A stretch of 64,000 nucleotides of DNA, taken from Candidatus Thiosymbion sp. Its GTDB lineage: Bacteria; Pseudomonadota; Gammaproteobacteria; Chromatiales; Chromatiaceae. Numbering within the stretch: the first letter of the stretch is position 1; every line of letters begins with the position of its first letter. This document shows positions 9,165 to 17,474 of the stretch, one piece after another. Below the pieces are notes generated by a model that saw nothing but the letters and a program-made list of their open reading frames with translations, was not told the DNA's origin and did not search any database. The stretch is taken from contig JAHDND010000036.1 of the NCBI GenBank assembly GCA_018435665.1, forward strand, positions 1 through 64,000. The letters are read 5' to 3'. Both the position numbers and the translations under genes were made by a program.

Positions 9165-9542
9165 ACAACACTGAATCCCTCCGATGGATGCCGTCAGCGG
9201 CCCCCCAGATGGTCATCATTCAGCCCTCACAGCTGTAAGTTAGTTTCCCCAGCACAAGCCACTGGTTTTCCTGCTCCCCTTGGCGGCGGAGGGTTCGTTA
9301 GAGAGGATCTGAATGGTTACCCCCGATGAGGGACAACCGTTGAATTGAGGTTATCTGTCATGCATCAAAATCCGCCCAGCTCACTGCTTTAGCACGGGTT
9401 GCGACCTGTACGAATGAAACTTATCGCACTGATATATATATGATTTAATTGACCGTAATTCCTACGCCTTGACTGGGAATAGGGAATACCCTTAGAATAA
9501 CCACCTCCTGACGTAATGAATTGTCAAGAGAGGATCATCGTC
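9165..9542. other. 378-base intergenic region before the SleB gene
   Basis: No gene is seen. An AT-rich patch (9430-9450, containing TATATATATATG) precedes a recognisable promoter at 9469-9498. An in-frame ATG at 9516 lies within 20 bases of the predicted transcription start and has no ribosome site, so it is not used as the gene start. Confidence 0.5.
9469..9498 (+). promoter_or_regulatory. Sigma70-type promoter for the SleB hydrolase gene
   Basis: -35 TTGACT (9469-9474) and -10 TAGAAT (9493-9498) are separated by 18 bases, giving a predicted start near 9505. This supports ATG 9543, with its AGAGGA ribosome site, as the translation start. Confidence 0.6.
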
Positions 9543-10184
9543 ATGAACCTGGATGCCCGCACCCTGATTCTGACGGCCAGTCTGATGGCCAGTGCCCCAA
9601 TGAACCTGGTATCGGCCCACCCGACTCCTGATTCCCCGACATCCGTCGTCCAGGACGAGGATCTGGACAATGGCCCAAACCTGGCCAAAGGAGAGGGAGA
9701 CAGTCAGCCCCCCAAGAACAATCGGGTCGAAACCAAAAAACAGCGCGCGCTGAAAACCAAAACCACCAAGGGAAGCAAAACCCAGGACGCGGAACTTCAG
9801 TGCCTGGCCCTCAATATCTATCATGAGGCCGGCGCCGAGTCCTATCTCGGCAAGCAGGCGGTAGCTGCCGTGACCCTGAATCGGGTCAAGTCAAACGCCT
9901 TTCCCACCTCGGTCTGTGGCGTGGTCAAGCAGCGCAACAAGAAAAGCTGCCAGTTCTCCTGGGTATGCCAGCGCCCCCACGCCCAGCCAGAGAAAGACTC
10001 CGATGCCTGGGAGGATGCCCTGGAGATAGCCCACAAGACCCTGAAGGGCCAACATCAGGATCCGACCCGGGGAGCCCTGTATTTTCACGCCACCCATGTC
10101 AAACCTGACTGGTCCCGGGTCCACAAAAAGACCACCCGCATCGGTGGGCACATCTTCTACAAGCCGGCGAAAAAAGCCGCTTGA
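9543..10184 (+). CDS. SleB-type cell wall hydrolase, exported
   Basis: 213 residues with an N-terminal signal-like hydrophobic stretch (about 7-25), a low-complexity Lys/Pro/Asp linker, and a Hydrolase_2 (PF07486) domain from about residue 85 to the end. Domain motifs are CLALNIYHEAGAESYLGKQAVAA, with the putative catalytic Glu in YHEA, and VTLNRV, CQFSWVC and ALYFHA. SleB-like enzymes cleave peptidoglycan glycan strands. In non-sporulating proteobacteria they are thought to act in wall remodelling. ATG 9543 is preferred over 9516 because AGAGGA lies eight bases upstream and a promoter ends just before. Confidence 0.88.
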   Translation: MNLDARTLILTASLMASAPMNLVSAHPTPDSPTSVVQDEDLDNGPNLAKGEGDSQPPKNNRVETKKQRALKTKTTKGSKTQDAELQCLALNIYHEAGAESYLGKQAVAAVTLNRVKSNAFPTSVCGVVKQRNKKSCQFSWVCQRPHAQPEKDSDAWEDALEIAHKTLKGQHQDPTRGALYFHATHVKPDWSRVHKKTTRIGGHIFYKPAKKAA

Positions 10185-10332
10185 TCGTGACGGCCATTCC
10201 AGTCCCCGGCCTTGCGCTACCTGTCGGCCGCAGGGAGCATCCCTCCCTTAATCGCCCACGGAATGGCCCTTGATTCCAACCGGCCAAGGGCTTCAGGATA
10301 TCCCTGTCGTCTCTTTCTCGGCGGTTTCCAGC

Positions 10333-12069
10333 ATGTCCAACCCTCGTCTTACCGGTGCCAGCCTCTTCTTCGATACCCTCGTCGATCTCGGCGTGGAATA
10401 CATCTTCGGCCACACCGGTGGCGCCGTCATTCCCCTGCATGTGGAACTAAACAAGCGCATGCGTCGGGGGCAACCTTCCCCCCGTTTCATCCTCTGCCGA
10501 CAGGAAGGGGGGGCCGGACACGCGGCCGAGGGCTATGCCCGCACCAGTGGTCGGGTCGGGGTCGCCCTGGCCACCTCGGGACCTGGGGCCACCAATCTGG
10601 TCACCCCCATCGCCGACGCCTACAAGGACTCCATCCCGACCCTCTTCATCACCGGCCAGGTGCCCAGCTTCGCCATCGGTACCGATGCCTTTCAGGAGGT
10701 CGATACCCTGGGCATCACCCGGCACATCTCCAAGCACAACTACCTGGTCAAGGATATCCGCGACCTGGAATGGGTGCTGCGGGAGGGTTTTGCCCTGGCC
10801 CAGAGTGGCCGGCCGGGCCCCGTGGTGGTGGACATCTGCAAGGACGTACAACTGGCTCATGCCGGCCACGCCAACCGCTCCCACCCTCGTGTCCGCCATC
10901 GGGAATCCCAGGCCTTCGATGCCACCCGGGCGGAGACCATCCTCGAGGCCCTGACCACGGCCCAGCGCCCGGTCATCAAGGCCGGCGGCGGCATCATCCA
11001 TGCCGAGGCGGCCCTGGCCTTGCAGGCCTTCGCCGAGCGGTTCGAGGTCCCGGTCACCACCACCTTCAATGCCCTGGGCGCCATCCCCTTTCAACACCCC
11101 CATTACCTGGGGATGCCAGGCATGCATGGCTCGATACCCGCCAACTATGCCCTGCGCGAGGCGGACCTGATCCTGACCCTCGGCGGCCGTTTCGATGATC
11201 GGGTGGCGGTCAAGGACTTTGCCAAGGGCAAGCGCATCGCCCACATCGACATCGATCCCTCGGAGTTGGACAAACGTATCCGCAGCGACCTGTCACTGAC
11301 CGCGGACTTGAAGGACTTTCTGGACTATGGCCTGGCCAGCGGCCGGTCTGCCCGGCACCCGGAATGGCTGGCGCGCGTCGCCACCTGGCGCACCCAGATG
11401 CCCAAACCCTATCTCCAGTCCGAACACATCAAGCCCCAGGCGGTGATCGAAGCACTCTCCAGTCTGACCGGAGGCGATGCCACCCTGGTCACGGGCGTCG
11501 GTCAACACCAGATGTGGGCGGCCCAGTACTATCGCTTCTCCCGTCCCCGGCAGTGGATCAGTTCGGGGGGACTAGGCACCATGGGCTTTGGCCTGCCCGC
11601 GGCGATCGGCGCCTGGTATGCCAACCCGGACAAGCCTGTGGTACTCATCGACGGTGACGGCAGCTTTCAGATGAACATCCAGGAACTGGGGACCATCGCC
11701 GCCAATCGCATTCCGGTGAAGATGTTCGTGCTCAACAACAGCTTCCTCGGCATGGTAAGGCAGTGGGAAGACATGATGGACGAAGGCCATCACTACGAGA
11801 CCTGCCTGGCCCGGAGTGCCGAATGCAAACCCGACTGCACCCTGACGGACCCCGCCTGCCGCCGTCAGATACCTGATCTGCTGGGCCTGGAACAGGTGTA
11901 TCCCCGGATTCGCACCTCACGCCTCACCGATACCGCTCATCTCTGGAACGGCATCAGCGCGGCCCTGGCCGAGCCGGGCCCGGCCCTGGTGGACATCTGG
12001 ATCGAGAAGACCGAAGACGTCCTGCCCATGGTCCAGCCGGGCCACGGCTTGAGCCAGATGATTGAATAG
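10333..12069 (+). CDS. ilvB: Acetolactate synthase-type large subunit (ThDP enzyme)
   Basis: 578 residues in the three-domain ThDP order. The PYR domain has GHTGGAVIPL and the cofactor glutamate in RQEGGAGHAAEGYAR. A central FAD-like domain follows, then the PP domain (GTMGFGLPAAIGAWYA, VVLIDGDGSFQMNIQEL, VLNNSFLGMVRQWE). This matches acetohydroxyacid synthase, which starts branched-chain amino acid synthesis in the cytoplasm. There is no ilvN/ilvH or ilvC beside it. Residues 491-509 hold four cysteines (C491, C498, C502, C509) where ordinary IlvB has none, so it may be a specialised paralogue. The start at 10333 is the first with similarity, and the ribosome site is poor. Confidence 0.85.
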   Translation: MSNPRLTGASLFFDTLVDLGVEYIFGHTGGAVIPLHVELNKRMRRGQPSPRFILCRQEGGAGHAAEGYARTSGRVGVALATSGPGATNLVTPIADAYKDSIPTLFITGQVPSFAIGTDAFQEVDTLGITRHISKHNYLVKDIRDLEWVLREGFALAQSGRPGPVVVDICKDVQLAHAGHANRSHPRVRHRESQAFDATRAETILEALTTAQRPVIKAGGGIIHAEAALALQAFAERFEVPVTTTFNALGAIPFQHPHYLGMPGMHGSIPANYALREADLILTLGGRFDDRVAVKDFAKGKRIAHIDIDPSELDKRIRSDLSLTADLKDFLDYGLASGRSARHPEWLARVATWRTQMPKPYLQSEHIKPQAVIEALSSLTGGDATLVTGVGQHQMWAAQYYRFSRPRQWISSGGLGTMGFGLPAAIGAWYANPDKPVVLIDGDGSFQMNIQELGTIAANRIPVKMFVLNNSFLGMVRQWEDMMDEGHHYETCLARSAECKPDCTLTDPACRRQIPDLLGLEQVYPRIRTSRLTDTAHLWNGISAALAEPGPALVDIWIEKTEDVLPMVQPGHGLSQMIE

Positions 12070-12197
12070 GGTCCAAAGCAATCCTGGGGTCTGAAACACC
12101 CTCGTATCAGTGGCGCATCTTTACCTTGGCGTGAAACTCACGACAAAGCACTCATATTCTGGAGCATGGCGCGCCACCTCATGCCAGTTCATGCCAG

Positions 12198-12644
12198 TTA
12201 GCCAAACTCGTCGAAACCCGCCCGCCGGTACCAATTACGGGCCTCTTCCGGATTTCGCTCGATCCCCCGTCCCTCTTCGTACATCATCGCCAGGGTCGTC
12301 TGTGAACCGGCCAGCCCCTGTTCGGCAGCCAGGCGGAACCAATGGACGGCCAGGGCGTGATCCTTGTCGGTGCATTCACCTTCCATGTACATGAATCCCA
12401 GGCCATGCTGAGCGATATCCAGGCCAGCCTCAGCGGCCGCCTTCATGTAGCGAAAGGCAAGATCGCGGTTCTCGTGCATCCCCAGGCCATTCTGGGCCAT
12501 GATCGCCATGCGGTATTGAGCCTGGGGATCGCCGGCCTCGGCCAGGGGGGACAGCAAACCCGCGGCCCGGGCAAAATGCTTGGCCTCGAAGGCAGCAATG
12601 CCGCTCCCGATTTCCATGTCATAGTTAGTAATTTTATCGCTCAT
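12198..12644 (-). CDS. Sel1-repeat protein
   Basis: 148 residues. About three Sel1-like TPR repeats cover residues 35-140. The signature ends are AQYRMAIMAQNGLGMHENRDLA, AQHGLGFMYMEGECTDKDHA and SQTTLAMMYEEGRGIERNPEEA. Sel1 repeats mediate protein-protein contacts. No signal peptide is seen, so it is probably cytoplasmic. ATG 12644 and ATG 12659 are both possible, and the shorter one is chosen. No function can be assigned from its neighbours, an IlvB-type gene and an inositol-phosphatase-family gene. Confidence 0.85.
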   Translation of the reverse strand: MSDKITNYDMEIGSGIAAFEAKHFARAAGLLSPLAEAGDPQAQYRMAIMAQNGLGMHENRDLAFRYMKAAAEAGLDIAQHGLGFMYMEGECTDKDHALAVHWFRLAAEQGLAGSQTTLAMMYEEGRGIERNPEEARNWYRRAGFDEFG

Positions 12645-12790
12645 GCTGACATCCAACATTAGTTGCGGATTGACCGCGTGGAAACTCTAGGCCCGGGGTG
12701 ATTTTCGCCGGGAGTCGTATGGAATTGTGGGCCCTGCGCGGCAAATCAAAGCCCAAGGGCGTTCAAAGCCCCAAGCCGGTGAGCGGCTGT

Positions 12791-13630
12791 TTACCGCCCT
12801 TTACCCTCCTGGCGATCGGGTCGAGGACCTTCCCCCAACTCCAGCCAGGCGATCCAGTGGGCCAAGAGGACCGGATTGGCGGCCGCCACGGCCAGGCGCG
12901 GGTTCAGCGACAGTTCGTTGATCACTGGCTCCCCACCTAGCTCATGTAACTGGCTATGGACCCCCGCCTCACGGGCGATGAGGCGTCCGGCGGCGTAGTC
13001 CCACAGTCGCTGACCACCGTGCAGGTAGAGCCGGGCCCGGCCCGCCGCCAGCCAGCACCATTCCAGGGCGACGGAGCCCAGGCTGCGCAGCGAGCGATAG
13101 GGTGCCCCGGCCCCAAGACGTGCCAGCAGCGACGCCGGCAACCGCTTGAGGTCGACGATCGCCAGACAGTCCCCTAAGTCCGTGCCGGCGAAGGGCGGGG
13201 CCAACGGCATACCGTTCAACCAGGCACCGGACCCGCGCTCCGCGGCGAAGCACTCGTCCCGCACCGGGTCCAGCACTAGCCCCAGCCGCGTCTGCCCCCC
13301 GTGCAGGAGGGCCAGGGAAATGCAGAAATAGGGGAAACCGCCCGCGTAATTGCTGGTGCCGTCCAGGGGATCCAGGCACCAGATCCCCCCCTCCGCACTG
13401 GCTAGCAGTGCTCGCTGCTCCTCGGCGGGCATCTCTTCTCCCAGCAGGGGGACACCGGGAAAGGCCTGGGCCAACTCGGCGCGGATGATGGCTTGAACCC
13501 CCAGATCCGCCTGAGTGACCAGGCTGCCGTCGGCCTTGGCCTGGGCCGCGACGTGCTGGAAGCGGGGTATAATCTCGCGGGCCGCGGCGGCGCGCAGCAT
13601 CTCGCTGAGGACAGTCAATTCCGGACTCAT
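12791..13630 (-). CDS. Inositol monophosphatase family protein
   Basis: 279 residues of the IMPase/CysQ/SuhB superfamily, Mg-dependent sugar-phosphate or nucleotide phosphatases. The metal-binding signatures are GEEMP, WCLDPLDGTSNYAGGFP and the C-terminal WDYAAGRLIAREAG. The start at 13630 (MSPELTVLSEML) marks where similarity begins. A 51-residue upstream extension is not conserved in style. The substrate (myo-inositol phosphate, PAP or fructose bisphosphate) cannot be told apart here. Confidence 0.9.
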   Translation of the reverse strand: MSPELTVLSEMLRAAAAREIIPRFQHVAAQAKADGSLVTQADLGVQAIIRAELAQAFPGVPLLGEEMPAEEQRALLASAEGGIWCLDPLDGTSNYAGGFPYFCISLALLHGGQTRLGLVLDPVRDECFAAERGSGAWLNGMPLAPPFAGTDLGDCLAIVDLKRLPASLLARLGAGAPYRSLRSLGSVALEWCWLAAGRARLYLHGGQRLWDYAAGRLIAREAGVHSQLHELGGEPVINELSLNPRLAVAAANPVLLAHWIAWLELGEGPRPDRQEGKGR

Positions 13631-13823
13631 GGCATTCTTGGCCCACATTTGCGGTGCTACAGCAGGCATCATAGCGCGGAAGCCCCCCTGGCCCGGGGAA
13701 AATGCCCGCCATCCATGGCGACGCTCACAGTCGGCATTTGCTAGACTGATTCTCCCTGAATTGGCCTGATCGAGGTCAGTCACAGGTATCCATCACTTGT
13801 TCATCTCCCGCGAGAACCATCCC

Positions 13824-14495
13824 ATGACCCGAGCCTCTGGCCCTGCCCGGGCATTGCTGGCGTTGCTGGCGTTGCTGGCAGGCACGGTACCCGTGGCCGC
13901 CGAGGACGTCAGCGCCGCGCCGCGCGCGGCCATGGCTGAGGCCATGGCGAAGATGATGGAGGCGATGGGCTTCCTGGGTCCCGCCCTGCCCGGATCCATG
14001 CCCAGTCCCGTCCCCGGGGTGATGCCCGGCATGATGCCCACACCCCTGCCAGGCAATATGCCGGTCACCACCGATCCTAAGAGCCTCATGGACCAGGGTC
14101 TGGAAAAGGGTGGCGCCGCCCTGCAACAGATGACCGAGGGCATGAAGCTGCCCGACTCAGCGGGGAGTTTCATGCCCTGGGCTACTCCCTCCCGCCTGGA
14201 TGGCGTCTGGGAAGGACGGAACGGGGAGTTGCTGATCGTCCAGGGCAAGCGTTTCCGCATTTATCCCGGGGCCAGTCACTATGTGGATGGCTACATCCAG
14301 CTACAAGGGGACCGCCTGGCCCTGTACAACCCCGGTAATGAGCACATTCGTCCCTTTGAATTTGCCGAATCCGAGGGGCGGCTTGCTATGCGGGACCCGT
14401 CCGGCACCCTCTTCCTCTACCGGCGGTTGTGGCTCGATCAACCCACCACTGAACCGACCGCGACCCCGCAAGGGACCGAGCAGCGCGCGAAGTAA
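13824..14495 (+). CDS. Secreted Met/Pro-rich protein, function unknown
   Basis: 223 residues. A clear signal peptide (ARALLALLALLAGTVPVAAE) is followed by a segment of about 80 residues with some 14 methionines and many prolines (for example GSMPSPVPGVMPGMMPTPLP). A compact C-terminal domain of about 90 residues follows (LDGVWEGRNGELLIVQGKRF through GTLFLYRRLW), with a beta-rich pattern. No family is recognised. Met-rich extracytoplasmic segments can bind Cu(I), so a metal role is conceivable but unproven. ATG 13824 is chosen over 13797 because the signal peptide starts there. It is convergent with the TauE gene, 20 bases apart. Confidence 0.7.
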   Translation: MTRASGPARALLALLALLAGTVPVAAEDVSAAPRAAMAEAMAKMMEAMGFLGPALPGSMPSPVPGVMPGMMPTPLPGNMPVTTDPKSLMDQGLEKGGAALQQMTEGMKLPDSAGSFMPWATPSRLDGVWEGRNGELLIVQGKRFRIYPGASHYVDGYIQLQGDRLALYNPGNEHIRPFEFAESEGRLAMRDPSGTLFLYRRLWLDQPTTEPTATPQGTEQRAK

Positions 14496-14515
14496 TACCC
14501 GCCAGCAGACGCAGG

Positions 14516-15310
14516 TCAGCCCAGCAGCAGCTTGGCCGCCATCAGCAACAGCAGGGTGCCGAAGATACGGCTGAGTAGGGGTACGGGCAGCCGATGTGCC
14601 AGCCGGGCGCCAAGGGGCGCCATGGGCACGCTGGTGATCAGGATCCCCAGCACCGCTGGCCAATAGACGAAGCCCGTGCTCATCGCGGGCAAACCCTCCC
14701 GCCCCCAGCCGCTGATCACGAAGCCCAGGGCCCCGGCTAGGGCGATGGGCACCCCGCAGGCGCTGGAGGTCGCCACCGCCTGGCGTAAGTCCAGGCCCGT
14801 CCGGACCAGATACGGCACAGTCAGGGTACCGCCACCAATGCCGACGATGGCCGAGAGGGCGCCGATGCCGCCTCCGGCCAGGGCCATGCCCCACTTCCCC
14901 GGACGGGTCTGATGCGTGCCTTGCCGCCGGGGCCATAACATCCGCACCCCGACGTAGCACAGAAAGCCGCCAAAGAGGCGTTGCAGCCCGACCTGGGGCA
15001 GGAGGGCAGCGATGGCCGCGCCTGCCCAGGCGCCAAGGATAATGCCAGGTACCAGGCGCAGGAACAGGTCCCACTGCACGGCGCCACGCCGGTGATGAGC
15101 CAGGGTGGAAGACCAGCCGGTCCCGATGATGCTGGCCAGGGAGGTACCCACCGCCAGATGGGCGAGCCATGCGGGGGCAAACCCCAGATGCCCAAAGACC
15201 AGGATCAGCGCGGGCACGATGATCACCCCCCCGCCGACCCCCAGAAGCCCTGCCAGAAGCCCGGATAGGATCCCGGTCCCCAGGTAGGCCAGCATCTCAG
15301 TGAGCACCAT
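14516..15310 (-). CDS. TauE/SafE family membrane permease
   Basis: 264 residues, about eight hydrophobic segments, inner membrane. The family hallmarks are the two pseudo-repeats GLLGVGGGVIIVPAL (residues about 22-36) and GIGGGTLTVPYLV in the second half. TauE/SafE proteins export sulfite or sulfoacetate, or move other small organic anions. In a sulfur-oxidising host a sulfur-anion role is attractive, but the substrate is not readable from sequence. ATG 15310 gives the usual length. The upstream frame is a low-complexity C-run. It is divergent from the thioredoxin-fold gene at 15493. Confidence 0.9.
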   Translation of the reverse strand: MVLTEMLAYLGTGILSGLLAGLLGVGGGVIIVPALILVFGHLGFAPAWLAHLAVGTSLASIIGTGWSSTLAHHRRGAVQWDLFLRLVPGIILGAWAGAAIAALLPQVGLQRLFGGFLCYVGVRMLWPRRQGTHQTRPGKWGMALAGGGIGALSAIVGIGGGTLTVPYLVRTGLDLRQAVATSSACGVPIALAGALGFVISGWGREGLPAMSTGFVYWPAVLGILITSVPMAPLGARLAHRLPVPLLSRIFGTLLLLMAAKLLLG

Positions 15311-15412
15311 CGCGCCCCCCCGCCGCTGTCCGGCACAGGGCGAGCGCTGCCCCCCTCCCCCTGCCCCCCCCACCTAGCCGACCTGTCCGGTCAAGACCCA
15401 GGAAGACGCCCA

Positions 15413-15441
15413 AGAATATTAGTACTTGCTCATATAACCAA
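15413..15441 (-). promoter_or_regulatory. Candidate promoter for the TauE gene
   Basis: Minus-strand -35 TTGGTT (15436-15441) and -10 TATTCT (15413-15418) with a 17-base spacer, in a short AT-rich island within GC-rich DNA. It overlaps the plus-strand candidate at 15426-15454. Confidence 0.4.
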
Positions 15442-15454
15442 AAAAATATATTCT
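15426..15454 (+). promoter_or_regulatory. Candidate promoter for the thioredoxin-fold gene
   Basis: -35 TTGCTC (15426-15431) and -10 TATTCT (15449-15454) with a 17-base spacer, predicting a start near 15461 and a 30-base leader to ATG 15493. It overlaps the opposing promoter, so the two genes may compete for polymerase. Confidence 0.4.
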
Positions 15455-15492
15455 TAGGTGTAGACAGATTAACCACTCGGCTGCCCCGTATC

Positions 15493-15993
15493 ATGTTGTA
15501 CCGATTCACCCTGATTCTGCTTCTGGCCCTGGTGGCTCCTGGGACTATGGTAGCAGCGGAAGGTGATTATGATTGGGCCCGCATCGGCGCTGAGGCGCGG
15601 GAACGGGGACAGCCTGTCGCCCTTCTGGTCACGGGGCCGGACTGTGGCTACTGCGAACGCCTGCACCGGGAGTTTCTCGACAATCCCGCCAGCGGCGGCA
15701 CCCTCGCAAATGGGGCGATCATCCGGGAAATCTCCCGGGATACGGGCGGAAAGGTCACTGACTTCGACGGCGAACGCATCCGCACCCGCCTCTTCCTGGC
15801 GCGTTATGAGATCTTCGCCACCCCTACCCTCCTCTTCCTTAGCCCTGAGGGTAAGTTGCTCGCCCCGGCCCTGGTTGGCTTTAACGGGCCCCAGGCCTAC
15901 GGCGAATTGGTTGCCACCCGCCTGGCCCATGCCAGTCAGAACCTGGCCAGTGGCGATCGGCCCAGCCAGGCCATGTTAGCCAGCGGCAAGTAG
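15493..15993 (+). CDS. Exported thioredoxin-fold protein, SoxW-like
   Basis: 166 residues. An N-terminal signal peptide (about 1-22) is followed by a thioredoxin-like domain with the redox motif CGYC (in GPDCGYCERLHREF) and the cis-proline loop ATPTLLFLSPEGK. This matches the SoxW / thioredoxin_2 type periplasmic reductants. SoxW helps keep sulfur-oxidation or cytochrome-maturation thiols reduced in some lithotrophs. Its divergent partner is a TauE-type permease, which fits sulfur metabolism, but no sox gene is in the window. The ribosome site is weak. Confidence 0.82.
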   Translation: MLYRFTLILLLALVAPGTMVAAEGDYDWARIGAEARERGQPVALLVTGPDCGYCERLHREFLDNPASGGTLANGAIIREISRDTGGKVTDFDGERIRTRLFLARYEIFATPTLLFLSPEGKLLAPALVGFNGPQAYGELVATRLAHASQNLASGDRPSQAMLASGK

Positions 15994-16194
15994 CACGGTG
16001 GGTTGAGCACCCCCTGAGACCCCGCCAGTCGCCAACCATCAGAGTCAGCGCTTGGGCGCTTGAGGCCCCGATATGGGCGCTTATTCAACGCCCCAATAAG
16101 CTCATGATGGTCCAGGAACGCTGACTGACATTCACCCGGCTTCAAACCAACTCCGCTATCCCCGGGTCGGCTGGTTGCCTCCTTGCATTCTGAC

Positions 16195-17436
16195 TCACAA
16201 GCGGCCGCGCAGATCGCGGAGCCGGAAGCCCCGCCAGGACTCTCCGCCGTCCGGGGTCAAGCCCTTGGCCAGTCCCAGGACCCGGAATCGCTCGCCCATG
16301 GCAGCGGGCAGCACCAACTGCTTGGCGCCAAGCACCAGCTTCAGGCCCTCGTCATCGCCCACCCCCGGTCCGTTCAGGCGTTCCGCCAGCAGTTCATCCA
16401 AACCCAGGGCAAGGAGGAAGTGGGCCTGGGTGGTGTACCCCGCCAGTTCCAGGCCCGCCGCCTGACCCGCTCTGGCCACCGCCGAGAAATCCACATGGGC
16501 GGTGATGTCCTGGAGACCCAGATGGGCATAAGGGTCACCGTGGGCCTGGTGGCGGTAATGACAGATTAGGGTCCCCATGCTCCGCTCGGCCCGATAATAA
16601 TCGGTCTCCTCATAGCCGTAGTCGATCAGGATCATGAGGCCCTGACGCAGGGAGTCGGCCAGCGCCCCCAGCCAGGGTCCCAGACGGAGATTGACCTCGG
16701 AGGTGTACCCAGGCATCCGCGCCAGACCGCGGGCCTGGAGACACGCCACCGCCAACGCCAGGGCCGGGTCTTCTGGTGACGCCAGCACCTCCGCCCAATC
16801 CTGTTCCTCCCCGGTGGCGGGCGGGCGAACCCGGTATTCGACCGGCTGACCCTCGGCGTCGATTCGAAACCGGCTGACCGGCATGGCGTCCATGACCTCG
16901 TTGGCCACCAGGACCCCGGTAAACGCCGGTGGCAGACCGGTGAGCCAGTGCATGTGGCCGATCAGGTCGGGGTGGCGGGCGGCCAGCAGGTCCCGCTGGC
17001 GCTCACGCAACTCCGCCCCCGGCTCCAGGATCAGATAGCGCCTCGGCAGGCAATCCGCCCTCTTGAGACCCTCCAGGATTTGCGCGGCCAGTTCGCCATT
17101 GCCGGCCCCCAACTCCAGAATCTCTCCCCCACCCAACGCCATCAACACCTCCTGGCACTGGCGGGCCAGACAGAGGCCGAAGAGGGGCGAGAGGTCAGGG
17201 GCGGTGATGAAATCCCCCCCCGGCCCGAATTTTTTGGCGCCGGCCACATAGTAGCCAAGCCCGGGGGCATAAAGGGCGAGTTCCATGAAGCGGTCGAAGG
17301 GCAGACTACCGCCGCTCGTCGCCGCCTCGGCCCGGATCCGCTTGGCTAACTGGCGACTGTGGGCCAGGGCGGCGAGGTCCTCCCCTGCCGGGGGCCCGTT
17401 GCCGGAGGAAATTTGCGCGGCGGCGGAAAACGGCAT
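16195..17436 (-). CDS. MidA-family SAM-dependent methyltransferase
   Basis: 413 residues of PF02636 (MidA/NDUFAF7). The SAM pocket is GGEILELGAGNGELAAQIL and the family signature FGPGGDFITAPDLSPLFG precedes it. Also seen are VLVANEVMDAMPVSRF and LILIDYGYEE. The mitochondrial homologue NDUFAF7 methylates an arginine of complex I subunit NDUFS2. Bacterial members are presumed protein arginine methyltransferases. ATG 17436 is used. The frame continues upstream into folM on the other strand. The gene is divergent from folM, 38 bases apart. Confidence 0.9.
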   Translation of the reverse strand: MPFSAAAQISSGNGPPAGEDLAALAHSRQLAKRIRAEAATSGGSLPFDRFMELALYAPGLGYYVAGAKKFGPGGDFITAPDLSPLFGLCLARQCQEVLMALGGGEILELGAGNGELAAQILEGLKRADCLPRRYLILEPGAELRERQRDLLAARHPDLIGHMHWLTGLPPAFTGVLVANEVMDAMPVSRFRIDAEGQPVEYRVRPPATGEEQDWAEVLASPEDPALALAVACLQARGLARMPGYTSEVNLRLGPWLGALADSLRQGLMILIDYGYEETDYYRAERSMGTLICHYRHQAHGDPYAHLGLQDITAHVDFSAVARAGQAAGLELAGYTTQAHFLLALGLDELLAERLNGPGVGDDEGLKLVLGAKQLVLPAAMGERFRVLGLAKGLTPDGGESWRGFRLRDLRGRL

Positions 17437-17474
17437 CGTTGGGGTCGGATAGTCGCTAAAATTCAAGATAACCC

